64,000 bases of DNA from Acidimangrovimonas sediminis (GCF_002871005.1 NZ_PHSN01000018.1:62001-126000); one strand, 5' to 3'; shown: positions 46,666 through 55,265, numbered from the stretch's first letter. The notes: generated from the letters alone by a model not told the origin. Program-made: numbers and translations.

Positions 46666-47652
46666 TTACTGCTCTTGTGCCTTGCGGATCTTTTCGACCA
46701 GGTCGGTGACGCCGAACTTCTTGGCGTATTCGGTGTAGGCCGGTTCCATCGCCTTGGCGAAGGCCGCCTTGTCGACATGTTCCACCACCTGCATGCCGTG
46801 GGATTTCATCGTGGCGATGCCGTCGGCCACGGTCTTGTCGACCCAGGCGCGGTCGGCCTTGACCGCCGCAGTGGCGGCATCGCGCACCCAGCCTTGTTCA
46901 TCCTGCGACAGCGAATCCCAGGTGATCTTGGACATCACGATGAGGGCGGGCGAATAGACGTGGTCGGTCATCGACACGTATTTCTGCGATTCCCAAAGCT
47001 TGTTGGACACGATGATCGGGATCGGGTTTTCCTGCCCGTCGATCGTGCCCTGCTGCAGCGCGGTGATCACCTCGGTCCAACTCATCGGCGTGGGGGCGGC
47101 GCCGACGGCCTTGAACGCGGCGATATGGACCTGGTTCTCCATCGTGCGCACCTTCAGACCCTTCAGATCCTCGGGCGTCTTGATCGGGTGGACCGAGTTG
47201 GTCAGCTCGCGAAAGCCGTTCTCGCCCCAGGCGAGGCCGACGAGGCCGACCTTGTCGAACTTGCCCAGAAGATCCTGACCGATCGGGCCGTCCAGAATCT
47301 TGCGCGCGCTTGCGGTGTCCTTGAACAGGTAGGGGAAGTCGAGCGCGTAGATGTCGGGAACGAAGTTGCCGACCGGCCCGGTCGAGGTGATCGCGGCGTC
47401 GATCGTGCCGATCTGCATGCCCTCGAGCACCTCACGCTCACCGCCGAGCGCGCCGCCCGGAGAGATATTCACGGTCAGCTTGCCGCCGGATTCCGTTTTC
47501 AGGGTTTCGGCGAAGGCCTTGGCCGCCGCACCGTAATGCGACTCGAGCGGCGGGGTCAGTGCAAAGCTGAGCGTCCGTGCCCAGGTCGTGCCGCCGTACA
47601 TCGTGCCGACCGCAAGCACCGCCCCGGTGGTAATCGCTTTCAGAAAACTCAT
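46666..47652 (-). CDS. dctP: TRAP transporter solute-binding protein DctP
   Basis: The 328-aa periplasmic protein has a signal peptide (about 1-25) and DctP-family landmarks: LTPPLESHYGAAAKAFAETL, VNISPGGALGG, GLKVRTMENQVHIAAFKA, and ALQQGTIDGQENPIPII with the ligand-binding Arg/Asn residues. It captures a carboxylic or sugar acid for DctQM. Its genomic link to ApnO and the RuBisCO-like protein suggests D-apionate or a related acid, which is inference. Promoter region shared with the GntR gene. Confidence 0.93.
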   Translation of the reverse strand: MSFLKAITTGAVLAVGTMYGGTTWARTLSFALTPPLESHYGAAAKAFAETLKTESGGKLTVNISPGGALGGEREVLEGMQIGTIDAAITSTGPVGNFVPDIYALDFPYLFKDTASARKILDGPIGQDLLGKFDKVGLVGLAWGENGFRELTNSVHPIKTPEDLKGLKVRTMENQVHIAAFKAVGAAPTPMSWTEVITALQQGTIDGQENPIPIIVSNKLWESQKYVSMTDHVYSPALIVMSKITWDSLSQDEQGWVRDAATAAVKADRAWVDKTVADGIATMKSHGMQVVEHVDKAAFAKAMEPAYTEYAKKFGVTDLVEKIRKAQEQ

Positions 47653-47770
47653 GTGGTTCCTCCCTATGTTGAGCTTGTTCGTTTCCAGTTCCGGGGCGGC
47701 CTGCGCTCCTCCTGCGCCGTGGCCGCACCTTTCTTTGTCACGCGATCAGGTCGCGAAGGCTTTACCTCAT

Positions 47771-47792
47771 ATATCCGATACGATATGATATT
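47771..47792. promoter_or_regulatory. operator between dctP and GntR gene, copy 2
   Basis: ATCCGATACGATAT (47773-47786) matches 13 of 14 bases of the site at 42067. ATATC (47771-47775) and GATAT (47787-47791) bracket it as inverted arms. The position between divergent genes fits an autoregulated GntR operator. Confidence 0.6.
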
Positions 47793-47881
47793 GATCTATT
47801 GGTTCCGCTATCCCTGTGTCAAGCTGTCCCTCCTCTTGCCGCGGGGGTGGGCTGACGGGGAGAGGGGTAACGGAGAAGAGC

Positions 47882-48595
47882 ATGTCGAGAAAAGCACTCC
47901 GCCAAGGTGTTGCGACCGTCCCGGAAGAACGCCCGATGTTCGCTAGCCGCACGTCCCTGGGTGACGAGATCTACGAGGTTCTGCTGGCGGACCTGATCTC
48001 GCTCAGGATCCCGCCGGGAGAACGCCTTTCGATCGACGCCCTCGTGCGCCAGTTCGGCGTCTCCCAGACGCCGATCCGCGCCGCGTTGATCAGGCTGGAA
48101 GCCGAAGGCCTTGTCACGAAGAAGCACAACGCCGGTTACAGCGTCACTGCCCTGCCGTCGGGCAAGCGCTTTGCGGACATCTACGCATTCCGCCTTTTGG
48201 TTGAGCCGGCAATGGCCGCAGGGGCCGCGAGCAACACCTCGGAGCGTCTCGTCGCCGAGCTTGAAAAGCTCGAACAGTCGATGCTTGATCTGACGCGCCA
48301 GAACACCGAGGCGAGCTATCCCAAGTTCGCCCAGCTTGACGCGGCCTATCACCAGGCGATCGCGGATGCCTGCGGCAACGAGGTGATCGAAGAGGCGCTC
48401 AGCCGGCTCTACACCCACATGCACCTGTTCCGCCTGCGCTATCATTCGACGGTCGCGGAAGAGGCGGTGAAAGAGCATCTCAAGATCACCGCCGCGATCA
48501 GGGATGGCGATGCCGATGCGGCCGAAGCCGCGATGCGCGCCCATATCGAAGAGTCGCGAAAGCGGATGCGCCCGTTCTACAAGGTCCTGCGCTAG
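47882..48595 (+). CDS. GntR-family (FCD) regulator of the TRAP cluster
   Basis: The 237-aa regulator has a winged helix at about 20-90 (LSIDALVRQFGVSQTPIRAAL, then LEAEGLVTKKHNAGYSV) and an FCD domain with likely metal His residues in AYHQAIADACG and THMHLFRLRYH. It diverges from dctP. The operator pair at 42067 and 47773 suggests it or its neighbour controls both the transporter and the dehydrogenases. Start ATG 47882 with ribosome site GGAG. Confidence 0.88.
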   Translation: MSRKALRQGVATVPEERPMFASRTSLGDEIYEVLLADLISLRIPPGERLSIDALVRQFGVSQTPIRAALIRLEAEGLVTKKHNAGYSVTALPSGKRFADIYAFRLLVEPAMAAGAASNTSERLVAELEKLEQSMLDLTRQNTEASYPKFAQLDAAYHQAIADACGNEVIEEALSRLYTHMHLFRLRYHSTVAEEAVKEHLKITAAIRDGDADAAEAAMRAHIEESRKRMRPFYKVLR

Positions 48596-48812
48596 CGCCT
48601 TTCCGCGCCGGCACCCTGCGCCGCCCTTTCTCATTCCGGCCTTGCCCACTCCGGGTCGCCACGTCCGTGCGGTCCGGTGCACCGATGCCGCATCGGTCAG
48701 GCCGGCGCGGGCCGTCGCGTGTGGCCATGCCCTTCCCGTCTCCATCCGGTCTGAAAGCGTCTCGCTGGTGCCCAAGGTCAGCGCCTCCCCTCGCTTGACA
48801 TGATCATCACGT

Positions 48813-48830
48813 TAGTATCTCATCATACCA
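48813..48830 (+). promoter_or_regulatory. possible operator before apnO
   Basis: GTAT-CTCATC-ATAC (48815-48828) forms a short inverted repeat in the AT-rich leader 50-70 bp before apnO. It resembles GntR-type operator layouts. Weak evidence. Confidence 0.35.
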
Positions 48831-48882
48831 GTAGTCAATCACCATGCGTTCCATGCTGATCGACGCATGAAGGGAGGATCTC

Positions 48883-49716
48883 ATGACAGTAAGGCTTGCG
48901 CTCTACGGGGCCGGCGGAAAGATGGGCGTGCGCCTGTCTCGCAATCTTGCCGCGTCGGGCGAGTTCGAGGTGCGCCATGTCGAGGCGTCGGAAGCCGGCC
49001 GCGCGCGCCTCAAGGCCGAGGTGGGTGTCGACTGCATGTCACCCGAGGAAGCCTTGAAGGATGTCGAGGTCGTGGTGCTGGCGGTGCCCGATACGGTTAT
49101 CGGAAAGGTCGCGGCGGGGCTGGTCGATGCGCTTCCCTCGGGGGCGATGGTCATCTGCCTCGACGCGGCGGCGCCGTTCGCCGGGCACCTTCCCGAGCGC
49201 GCCGACATCACCTATTTCGTCACCCACCCGTGCCATCCGCCGATCTTCAACGACGAGACCGATCCGGTAGCGAAGCGCGACTTCTTCGGCGGCTCGGCAG
49301 CCAGGCAGGGCATCGTCAACGCGCTGATGCAGGGCCCGGAAGAGCATTATGCGCTGGGCGAGAAGGTGGGAAAGACGATCTATGCCCCGGTTGCCCGTTC
49401 GCATCGGGTCACCGTCGACCAGATGGCGATGCTGGAGCCGGGCCTGTCGGAAACCGTCTGCGCCTCGCTTCTCGTCGTGATGCGCGAGGCGATGGACGAG
49501 GTCGTAAGCCGTGGGGTGCCGCAGGAGGCGGCGCGCGACTTTCTTCTTGGCCACATGAACATTCTCGGTGCCGTGATCTTCAAGGAGATCGACGGCGTCT
49601 TCTCGGACGCCTGCAACAAGGCGATCGAGTTCGGCAAACCGGCCCTGATGCGCGACGACTGGAAGAATGTCTTCGAGCCCGACGAGCTTGCGGCCAGCAT
49701 CCAGAGGATCACCTGA
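48883..49716 (+). CDS. apnO: D-apionate oxidoisomerase
   Basis: The 277-aa protein starts with a Rossmann motif YGAGGKMGVRLSRN and has VVLAVPDTVIGKV. TYFVTHPCHPPIFNDETDP and the C-terminal PGDH-like domain (GHMNILGAVIFKEIDGVFSDACN) follow. These are features of the ApnO family, often annotated as phosphogluconate dehydrogenase C-terminal. ApnO converts D-apionate to 3-oxo-isoapionate with NAD+. The RuBisCO-like protein and DUF1537 kinase nearby support this. Ribosome site GGGAGGAT. Confidence 0.82.
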   Translation: MTVRLALYGAGGKMGVRLSRNLAASGEFEVRHVEASEAGRARLKAEVGVDCMSPEEALKDVEVVVLAVPDTVIGKVAAGLVDALPSGAMVICLDAAAPFAGHLPERADITYFVTHPCHPPIFNDETDPVAKRDFFGGSAARQGIVNALMQGPEEHYALGEKVGKTIYAPVARSHRVTVDQMAMLEPGLSETVCASLLVVMREAMDEVVSRGVPQEAARDFLLGHMNILGAVIFKEIDGVFSDACNKAIEFGKPALMRDDWKNVFEPDELAASIQRIT

Positions 49717-49729
49717 CCTGGCAGAGGAA

Positions 49730-49777
49730 AAGCGGGCGTGGCCTTCATCGCAGGATGATCCTAAGGTCGGCCCGCTT
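49730..49777 (+). terminator. hairpin after apnO
   Basis: AAGCGGGC (49730-49737) pairs with GCCCGCTT (49770-49777); an inner AGGAT/ATCCT stem can also form. It lies 14 bp after the apnO stop and may attenuate transcription into the GntR gene. Confidence 0.4.
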
Positions 49778-49803
49778 CTTCTACCTTCAGGAGAGTGGGA
49801 ACC

Positions 49804-50541
49804 ATGTCCAGCAGAGTGCCAGCATCCTCCGGTGAACGGCAGATCATCCGTCAGAAGCTGTCCGACCAGGTGTTCGACCGGCTTTGCCAGATGATCCGCT
49901 CGAAGGAGCTGGCCCCCGGTGATGCGATGCCGTCGGAGAGGGCGCTGATGGAACGCTTCGGCGTCGGCAGGCCCGCGGTGCGCGAGGCGCTTCAACAGCT
50001 CCATACCAAGGGTCTGATCACCATTTCGCACGGTGAGCGTAGCCGGGTGAACGTGCTGACGGCGGGCTCGGCGCTGGAGCAGGTCGATGAGATCGCGCGG
50101 CTTCTGATTTCCAGCGAGCCCGAGAATCTGGGGCATCTGAAACAGCTGCGGCAACTGCTGGAACTGGGTACGATCCGGCTGGCAGCTGCCACTGCACAAC
50201 CCTCGGACATCGCGGAACTGCGGGAGTTGGCGGCACGGCAGAGGGCAAGCATCGGCGGTGACGACTGGAACGCCTTCATCAAGACCGATGTCGCGTTCCA
50301 CAGCAGAATCGCGAAATGCACCGGCAATCCGCTGATCACCGCGGTGACCTCGGCGATGCTGACTTGGCTTTTCGAATATCATACGCCGCTGCTGCACTGG
50401 TCGGGTCGCGAGGAGACGACACTGGCGGAACACGATGCGCTGATCGACCGGCTGGAACACCACGATGCCGATGGCGCGGCGGCCCTCATGGAACGCCACC
50501 TGAGCCGGTCCGCGGCACTCTACCGGGTGCCCGAGGCATAG
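49804..50541 (+). CDS. GntR-family (FadR/NanR-like) regulator
   Basis: The 245-aa regulator has a FadR-type winged helix (LAPGDAMPSERALMERFGVG, then RPAVREALQQLHTKGLITIS) and an FCD domain (FIKTDVAFHSRIAKCTGNPL). It is the second GntR regulator in the D-apionate cluster, lying between apnO and the RuBisCO-like gene. The ATG at 49804 is used; a GTG three codons earlier is possible. A hairpin follows the gene. Confidence 0.87.
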   Translation: MSSRVPASSGERQIIRQKLSDQVFDRLCQMIRSKELAPGDAMPSERALMERFGVGRPAVREALQQLHTKGLITISHGERSRVNVLTAGSALEQVDEIARLLISSEPENLGHLKQLRQLLELGTIRLAAATAQPSDIAELRELAARQRASIGGDDWNAFIKTDVAFHSRIAKCTGNPLITAVTSAMLTWLFEYHTPLLHWSGREETTLAEHDALIDRLEHHDADGAAALMERHLSRSAALYRVPEA

Positions 50542-50562
50542 CCCGTGCCGGTCTGACCAGGT

Positions 50563-50588
50563 CCGCCCTCCGGCACTGCCGGGGGCGG
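50563..50588 (+). terminator. hairpin after the second GntR gene
   Basis: CCGCCC-T-CCGGC (50563-50574) and GCCGGGGGCGG (50578-50588) form an 11-bp stem with a single bulged T and loop ACT. No T-run follows. Confidence 0.5.
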
Positions 50589-50694
50589 GCGATAACGTCG
50601 CAGTCAGCCGAGGAAACGGCATTTTCACGCGTTGGCGGAGCAACGGCGCACCTGCCGCTGCGGGCACGCGCAACAGACAGGAAGCGGGGTCAGC

Positions 50695-51981
50695 ATGACC
50701 GAAACAGTCAACGCGCCGCATGATTGCGTCCGGGTCGTCTACCGGCTGGAAGTGCCGGATCTGCCGGGGTCGAGCCTCGAGGCAATGGCGGCCAAGATCG
50801 CCTCGGACCAGTCCACCGGCACCTTCACCGACCTGCCCGAGGAGACAGACGAGGTAAAGGCGCGTTGCGCCGCGCGGGTGGTGTCTGTCACGCCTCTCGA
50901 TCCCTCCGACCGCCCGGGCTTTCCGCGGCCGGAGGATCCGCCGGGCACGCGCTACCTGCGTGGCGACGCCGTGGTGGATTTCCCACTGGAGGCGATCGGC
51001 ACCGACATCGCGGCGCTGATGACCATCGCGATCGGCGGGGTCTTTGCCGCGAAGGGCCTGTCGGGCGTGCGGGTGATGGATTTCCATCTGCCGCCCGCAT
51101 GGGCCTGCCACCCGGGGCCGCAGTTCGGCATCGCGGGGTCGCGGGCGCTGATGGGCGTGCCCGAGGGGCCGATGATCGCGTCGATCATCAAGCCCTCGCT
51201 CGGTCTGCGCCCGGAGGAAACCGCGCGGGTCGTGCGCACCCTGTGCGAGGCCGGGGTCGACTTCATCAAGGACGACGAAAAGCTGATGTCGCCGGCCTAT
51301 TCGCCGTTGCAGCACAGGGTCGCGGCGATCATGCCGGTGATCGAGGACCACGCGCAGCGCACGGGAAAGCGGGTTCTCTATGCCTTCGGCATCTCCGCCG
51401 CGGATCCTGACGTGATGATGCGCAACCACGATGCGGTTCTGGCCGCAGGCGGCGGGGCCGCCGTCATCAACATTAATTCCATCGGCACGGGCGGGATGAG
51501 CTTTCTGCGCAAGCGGTCCGGCCTGTGCCTGCATGCCCACCGCAACGGCTGGGACATCCTGACCCGGCATCCGGCCCTGGGCCTGGAATTTCGGGCCTAC
51601 CAGAAGATCTGGCGCCTGCTGGGGGTCGACCAGTTCCAGGTCAACGGTATCGCGGCGAAATACTGGGAGCCAGACGACAGCTTCGTCAAAAGCTTCGGCG
51701 ATTGCCTGAGGCCGATCTTTTCCGAGGCGGATCGGGCGCTGCCGGTCGTGTGTTCCGGTCAATGGGGCGGGCAGGCGCCGGAGACCTACCGCCGCACAGG
51801 CGGGCGGCTTGACCTGATGTATCTTGGGGGCGGGGGCATTCATGGCCATCCGATGGGGCCGGCGGCAGGGGTCACGGCCATCCGCCAGGCCTGGGATGCC
51901 GCCGCGTCCGGCATACCGCTGGCGGACTACGCGCGCAGCCGCCCGGAGCTTGAGGCCTCCTTGCGGAAGTTCGGGAAATGA
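50695..51981 (+). CDS. RuBisCO-like protein, 3-oxo-isoapionate-4-phosphate processing (OiaX/OiaT)
   Basis: The 428-aa RuBisCO large-chain homologue keeps Lys166 in SIIKPSLGL (RuBisCO Lys175). The metal centre GVDFIKDDE is complete, with Lys192, Asp194 and Glu195 (carbamylated Lys201, Asp203, Glu204). RuBisCO Lys177 is Ser168, and the phosphate loop reads GGGGIHGHPMGP. It is therefore a RuBisCO-like protein, not a CO2-fixing enzyme. In D-apionate pathways such proteins are OiaX (decarboxylase giving L-erythrulose-1-phosphate) or OiaT (transcarboxylase/hydrolase giving 3-phosphoglycerate and glycolate). Sequence alone does not decide which. Start ATG 50695; stop overlaps oiaK. Confidence 0.87.
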   Translation: MTETVNAPHDCVRVVYRLEVPDLPGSSLEAMAAKIASDQSTGTFTDLPEETDEVKARCAARVVSVTPLDPSDRPGFPRPEDPPGTRYLRGDAVVDFPLEAIGTDIAALMTIAIGGVFAAKGLSGVRVMDFHLPPAWACHPGPQFGIAGSRALMGVPEGPMIASIIKPSLGLRPEETARVVRTLCEAGVDFIKDDEKLMSPAYSPLQHRVAAIMPVIEDHAQRTGKRVLYAFGISAADPDVMMRNHDAVLAAGGGAAVININSIGTGGMSFLRKRSGLCLHAHRNGWDILTRHPALGLEFRAYQKIWRLLGVDQFQVNGIAAKYWEPDDSFVKSFGDCLRPIFSEADRALPVVCSGQWGGQAPETYRRTGGRLDLMYLGGGGIHGHPMGPAAGVTAIRQAWDAAASGIPLADYARSRPELEASLRKFGK

Positions 51982-53363
51982 ACGCGCCGTCGAACCTGCC
52001 CTCCGGTCCGCTGGTCACCTGGTACGGCGACGACTTCACCGGATCGGCCGCAGTGATGGAGGTCCTCGAATTCGCGGGGTTGCCGTCGGTTCTTTTCCTC
52101 GACATCCCAGGGCCCGAACTTCTCGCCCGGTTCCGGGACCGGCGGGGGATCGGTATCGCCTCGACGGCGCGCAGTCACGGGCCGGACTGGATGAATGCCA
52201 ACCTGCCCGCGGCCTTCGGGTTCCTAGACGGTCTGCGCGCCCCGCTTCTGCACTACAAGGTCTGCTCGACCCTGGATTCCGCGCCCGATGTCGGATCCAT
52301 CGGCCGGGCGGCCGAGCTGGCCCTTGCCGCCCGCCCCACGGCCGAGGCCGCGCCGGTTCTCATCGCGGCCCCCCGGATGAGACGGTATCAGGCCTTTGGC
52401 ACGCTGTTCGCGGGCGCGCCTGCCGGGGTTTTCCGTCTCGACCGGCACCCGGTGATGGCCCGCCACCCGGTGACGCCGATGACGGAGGCGGACGTGGCCC
52501 GCCACATCGGACGACAGACCGATCTGCCGACCGGCCTGATCGATCTCGAGGCGCTCTGGAAGGATGGCGGGTCTTCTGCGCTGGAGGGGGCGCTGTCCGA
52601 AGGCAGGAAGCTGCTGAGCCTCGACACGATGGACACTGCGACCGAGGCCGCCGCTGGTGGGCTGATCTGGCGCAACCGCGACAGGATGGGCGTCGTCATC
52701 GGCTCCCAGGGTGTCGAATACGCTCTCACCGCGCACTGGCGGGCCGAGGGGCTTATTCCCGAAGTGCCGATGCCGGGCGGCGCGGGGCGGGTGGACCGGA
52801 TCGTTGCGGTGTCCGGCTCCGTCTCGCCCGTCACGGCCGCGCAGATCGAATGGTCGGCGGAGAACGGTTTTGGCATCGTGCGGATCGACACGCTCGCCAT
52901 GTGTGGCGCGCCGCAAGACCGTGCGCGGGCCGAGGCCGGGGCCATTGAGGCCGCCCTTTCCGTTCTCGAACGGGGGCAAAGCCCGCTGGTCATCAGTGCC
53001 GCGGGGCCCGGTGACCAAAGCGTCGCCGCCCTGCGCACCGCACAGGGAGCGAGCGGCCTGACGATGGAAGAGGTCAATCGCCGGTTGGGTCAGTCCCTCG
53101 GCCGCGTGCTGGACAGGGTCTTGCTCCGCTCAGGCTGCAGGCGCGCGGTGATCTCGGGTGGCGACACGTCCGGCCATGGCACCCGAGAGCTTGGGCTTGA
53201 GGCCCTGACCGCGCTGGCGCCGACCATTCCCGGGGCCGCGCTTTTCCGTGGTCACGGCGGCGGAGCGCATGACGGGCTGGAACTGGCGCTGAAGGGCGGA
53301 CAGATGGGGAGCGCCGATTATTTCGGCTGGATCAGGGCCGGGGGCGGCGCGTCGGCCGGCTGA
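51978..53363 (+). CDS. oiaK: 3-oxo-isoapionate kinase (DUF1537 four-carbon acid sugar kinase)
   Basis: The 461-aa kinase has an N-terminal domain with the DDFTGS motif (near 19-24) and KVCSTLDSAPD. Its C-terminal nucleotide-binding domain reads VISGGDTSGHG and ALFRGHGGGAHDG. This is the four-carbon acid sugar kinase family (DUF1537). Next to ApnO and the RuBisCO-like protein its role is phosphorylation of 3-oxo-isoapionate to the 4-phosphate. Start overlaps the previous stop (ATGA), so they are co-translated. Confidence 0.83.
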   Translation: MNAPSNLPSGPLVTWYGDDFTGSAAVMEVLEFAGLPSVLFLDIPGPELLARFRDRRGIGIASTARSHGPDWMNANLPAAFGFLDGLRAPLLHYKVCSTLDSAPDVGSIGRAAELALAARPTAEAAPVLIAAPRMRRYQAFGTLFAGAPAGVFRLDRHPVMARHPVTPMTEADVARHIGRQTDLPTGLIDLEALWKDGGSSALEGALSEGRKLLSLDTMDTATEAAAGGLIWRNRDRMGVVIGSQGVEYALTAHWRAEGLIPEVPMPGGAGRVDRIVAVSGSVSPVTAAQIEWSAENGFGIVRIDTLAMCGAPQDRARAEAGAIEAALSVLERGQSPLVISAAGPGDQSVAALRTAQGASGLTMEEVNRRLGQSLGRVLDRVLLRSGCRRAVISGGDTSGHGTRELGLEALTALAPTIPGAALFRGHGGGAHDGLELALKGGQMGSADYFGWIRAGGGASAG

Positions 53364-53543
53364 GCCGAGAGGTTTCCGACCTGCGCTTTTGTCCGCGCCG
53401 GTCCTGGGGCGGGCCGTCAAACCCGCAACGCGATGCGGACCGACCGCGGCATGGTTGCGCCTCGGGGCACGATAGCCGACACTCAACGGAAAGCCCTTGT
53501 CCACGTATGCCTGTGGCGAGGCCGGCAAGATGCGGGACGATGG

Positions 53544-53617
53544 TGATCCCGACAGGATTCGAACCTGTAACCTGCCCCTTAGGAGGGGGCTGCTCTATCC
53601 AGTTGAGCCACGGGACC
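53544..53617 (-). tRNA. tRNA-Arg (CCU anticodon)
   Basis: The minus strand folds as a cloverleaf. Acceptor GGTCCCG/CGGGATC, D-arm GCTC..GAGC, anticodon stem CCCCT..AGGGG with loop CTCCTAA (anticodon CCT) and T-arm GGTTCGAATCC are present; discriminator A. The CCA end is not encoded (ACC-ATC follows). The catabolic region lies on its 3' side. Confidence 0.9.
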
Positions 53618-53748
53618 ACGCCGGTCCCTTTTGCGGGCAAAGTCCTGCCCGCGCAACCCCGCTTGAACTGCGGACAGGTGTACATTCGCTTTGACTGCGA
53701 CGGCTTTACCGCTAACAAGGGCCAACGAAGACACTCCGGATCCCACTT

Positions 53749-54774
53749 GTGAACTCACATCCGCCCAAGCGCCGCACCCTCACCCTTCGCGATGTATCCG
53801 AGGCCTCGGGCGTCAGCGAAATGACGGTGAGCCGCGTGTTGCGCAACCGCGGCGAGGTCTCGGCCGCGACGCGCGAGCGGGTGCTGGCGGCGGCCAAGAG
53901 CCTCGGTTACGTGCCGAACCGCATCGCCGGGGGGCTTGCCTCGCAGCGGGTGAACCTGGTGGGCGTGATCATCCCGTCGCTGTCGAACATGGTCTTCCCC
54001 GAGGTGCTGCGCGGCATTTCCGACGTGCTGGAGGGGACCGGGCTCCAACCGGTCTTCGGCACCTCTAACTACTTGCCCGAGCGCGAGGAACAGGTGATCT
54101 ACGAGATGCTGTCGTGGCGGCCCTCGGGCCTGATCGTTGCCGGCATCGAACACACCGAACCCGCCCGCGCGATGATGTCGAATGCCGGGATCCCGGTGGT
54201 TGAGATCATGGATGTCGACGGCGACCCGGTCGACAGCATGGTCGGCATCTCGCACCGCCGCGCCGGGCGCGAGATGGCGCGCGCGATTATCGCTTCCGGC
54301 TACCGGCGGATCGGTTTTCTGGGCACCAAGATGCCGCTCGACCATCGCGCCAAGAAGCGGATGGAAGGCTTCGAGGAGGGGCTGGCCGAGGCGGGCCTCG
54401 CGCTGGAAGACCGCGAATTCTATTCCGGCGGTTCGGCGCTGGCCAAGGGGCGCGAGATGACGCAGGCGATGCTGGCACGCTCTCCCGACCTGGATTTCCT
54501 ATATTATTCCAACGACATGATCGGGGCCGGCGGGCTTTTGTGGTGCCTTGAGAAAGGCATCGACGTGCCGGGCAAGCTGGGCCTCGCCGGCTTCAACAAT
54601 GTCGAGTTGCTCGACGGGCTGCCTTGCCGCTTGGCGACGATGGACGCCTGCCGGCTGGAGATCGGTCGCGCGGCGGCCGAGATCGTCTCAGGGCAACGCG
54701 AGGAGAGCACGGGCGCCGCGCTGGAGCTGACGCCGCGGCTGAATCCCGGTGACACGATCCGGGCGCCGAGATGA
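53749..54774 (+). CDS. LacI-family transcriptional regulator (gluconate-type GntR)
   Basis: The 341-aa regulator starts at GTG 53749. The N-terminal HTH (LTLRDVSEASGVSEMTVSRV, hinge RVLAAAKSLGYVPNRIAGGLA) precedes a periplasmic-binding-protein fold (LVGVIIPSLSNMVFPEVLRG). The sequence resembles LacI-family GntR repressors of gluconate use. The gene is coupled to trmO by a 4-bp overlap (ATGA) but has no metabolic gene beside it. Confidence 0.85.
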   Translation: MNSHPPKRRTLTLRDVSEASGVSEMTVSRVLRNRGEVSAATRERVLAAAKSLGYVPNRIAGGLASQRVNLVGVIIPSLSNMVFPEVLRGISDVLEGTGLQPVFGTSNYLPEREEQVIYEMLSWRPSGLIVAGIEHTEPARAMMSNAGIPVVEIMDVDGDPVDSMVGISHRRAGREMARAIIASGYRRIGFLGTKMPLDHRAKKRMEGFEEGLAEAGLALEDREFYSGGSALAKGREMTQAMLARSPDLDFLYYSNDMIGAGGLLWCLEKGIDVPGKLGLAGFNNVELLDGLPCRLATMDACRLEIGRAAAEIVSGQREESTGAALELTPRLNPGDTIRAPR

Positions 54775-55265
54775 CCGCAGGGTCCGGCGGCCACGAGACA
54801 CGGGCGGGCGAGGTCGAGCTCGATTTCGATCCGGGTGCCGAGGCGGATGCCGGCATTGCCTTCATCGGCCGGCTGCGGACGCCCTGGTCGCGCGGCGACT
54901 GCCCGAAGAACCTGCGCCAGGCGCGCGAGCGGGGCGGCGACTTCCGGGTCGAGGTGGATCCGCCCTATCGCCCGGGGCTGAAGGGGATCGAACCCGGCGC
55001 GCGGGTGATGCTGCTTTACTGGATGGACGCGGCGCGGCGCGACCTGATCGTGCAGGCCCCGGCCCATGCCGATGGTCCGCGCGGCACCTTCGCCCTGCGC
55101 TCGCCCGTGCGTCCGAACCCGGTATCGCTGGGCGCGGTCACGGTGCTGTCGATCGACGTCGCAGCCGGGGTGCTGCGGGTCGACGCGCTGGATTGCTTCG
55201 ACGGCACGCCACTTGTCGACATCAAGCCGTGGATCGAGACGGTCGACGTGCCGCCGGCAGGCTAG
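54771..55265 (+). CDS. trmO: tRNA(Thr) t6A37 N6-methyltransferase TrmO (TsaA-like)
   Basis: The 164-aa protein has the TrmO/YaeB beta-barrel motifs: IGRLRTPW near the N-terminus, PGLKGIEPGARVMLLYWMD, RSPVRPNPVSLGAV and the DGTPLVDIKPW signature. TrmO methylates N6-threonylcarbamoyl-adenosine at position 37 of tRNA-Thr with SAM. It overlaps the LacI gene start-stop. Interestingly, mtaB, another t6A37 modifier, lies 0.5 kb away on the opposite strand. Confidence 0.87.
   Translation: MTAGSGGHETRAGEVELDFDPGAEADAGIAFIGRLRTPWSRGDCPKNLRQARERGGDFRVEVDPPYRPGLKGIEPGARVMLLYWMDAARRDLIVQAPAHADGPRGTFALRSPVRPNPVSLGAVTVLSIDVAAGVLRVDALDCFDGTPLVDIKPWIETVDVPPAG

Noticed and set aside
50695-51981. True RuBisCO large subunit with CO2 fixation
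   Set aside because: Lys177 is absent, no small subunit or other Calvin-cycle gene is nearby, and the neighbours match D-apionate use.
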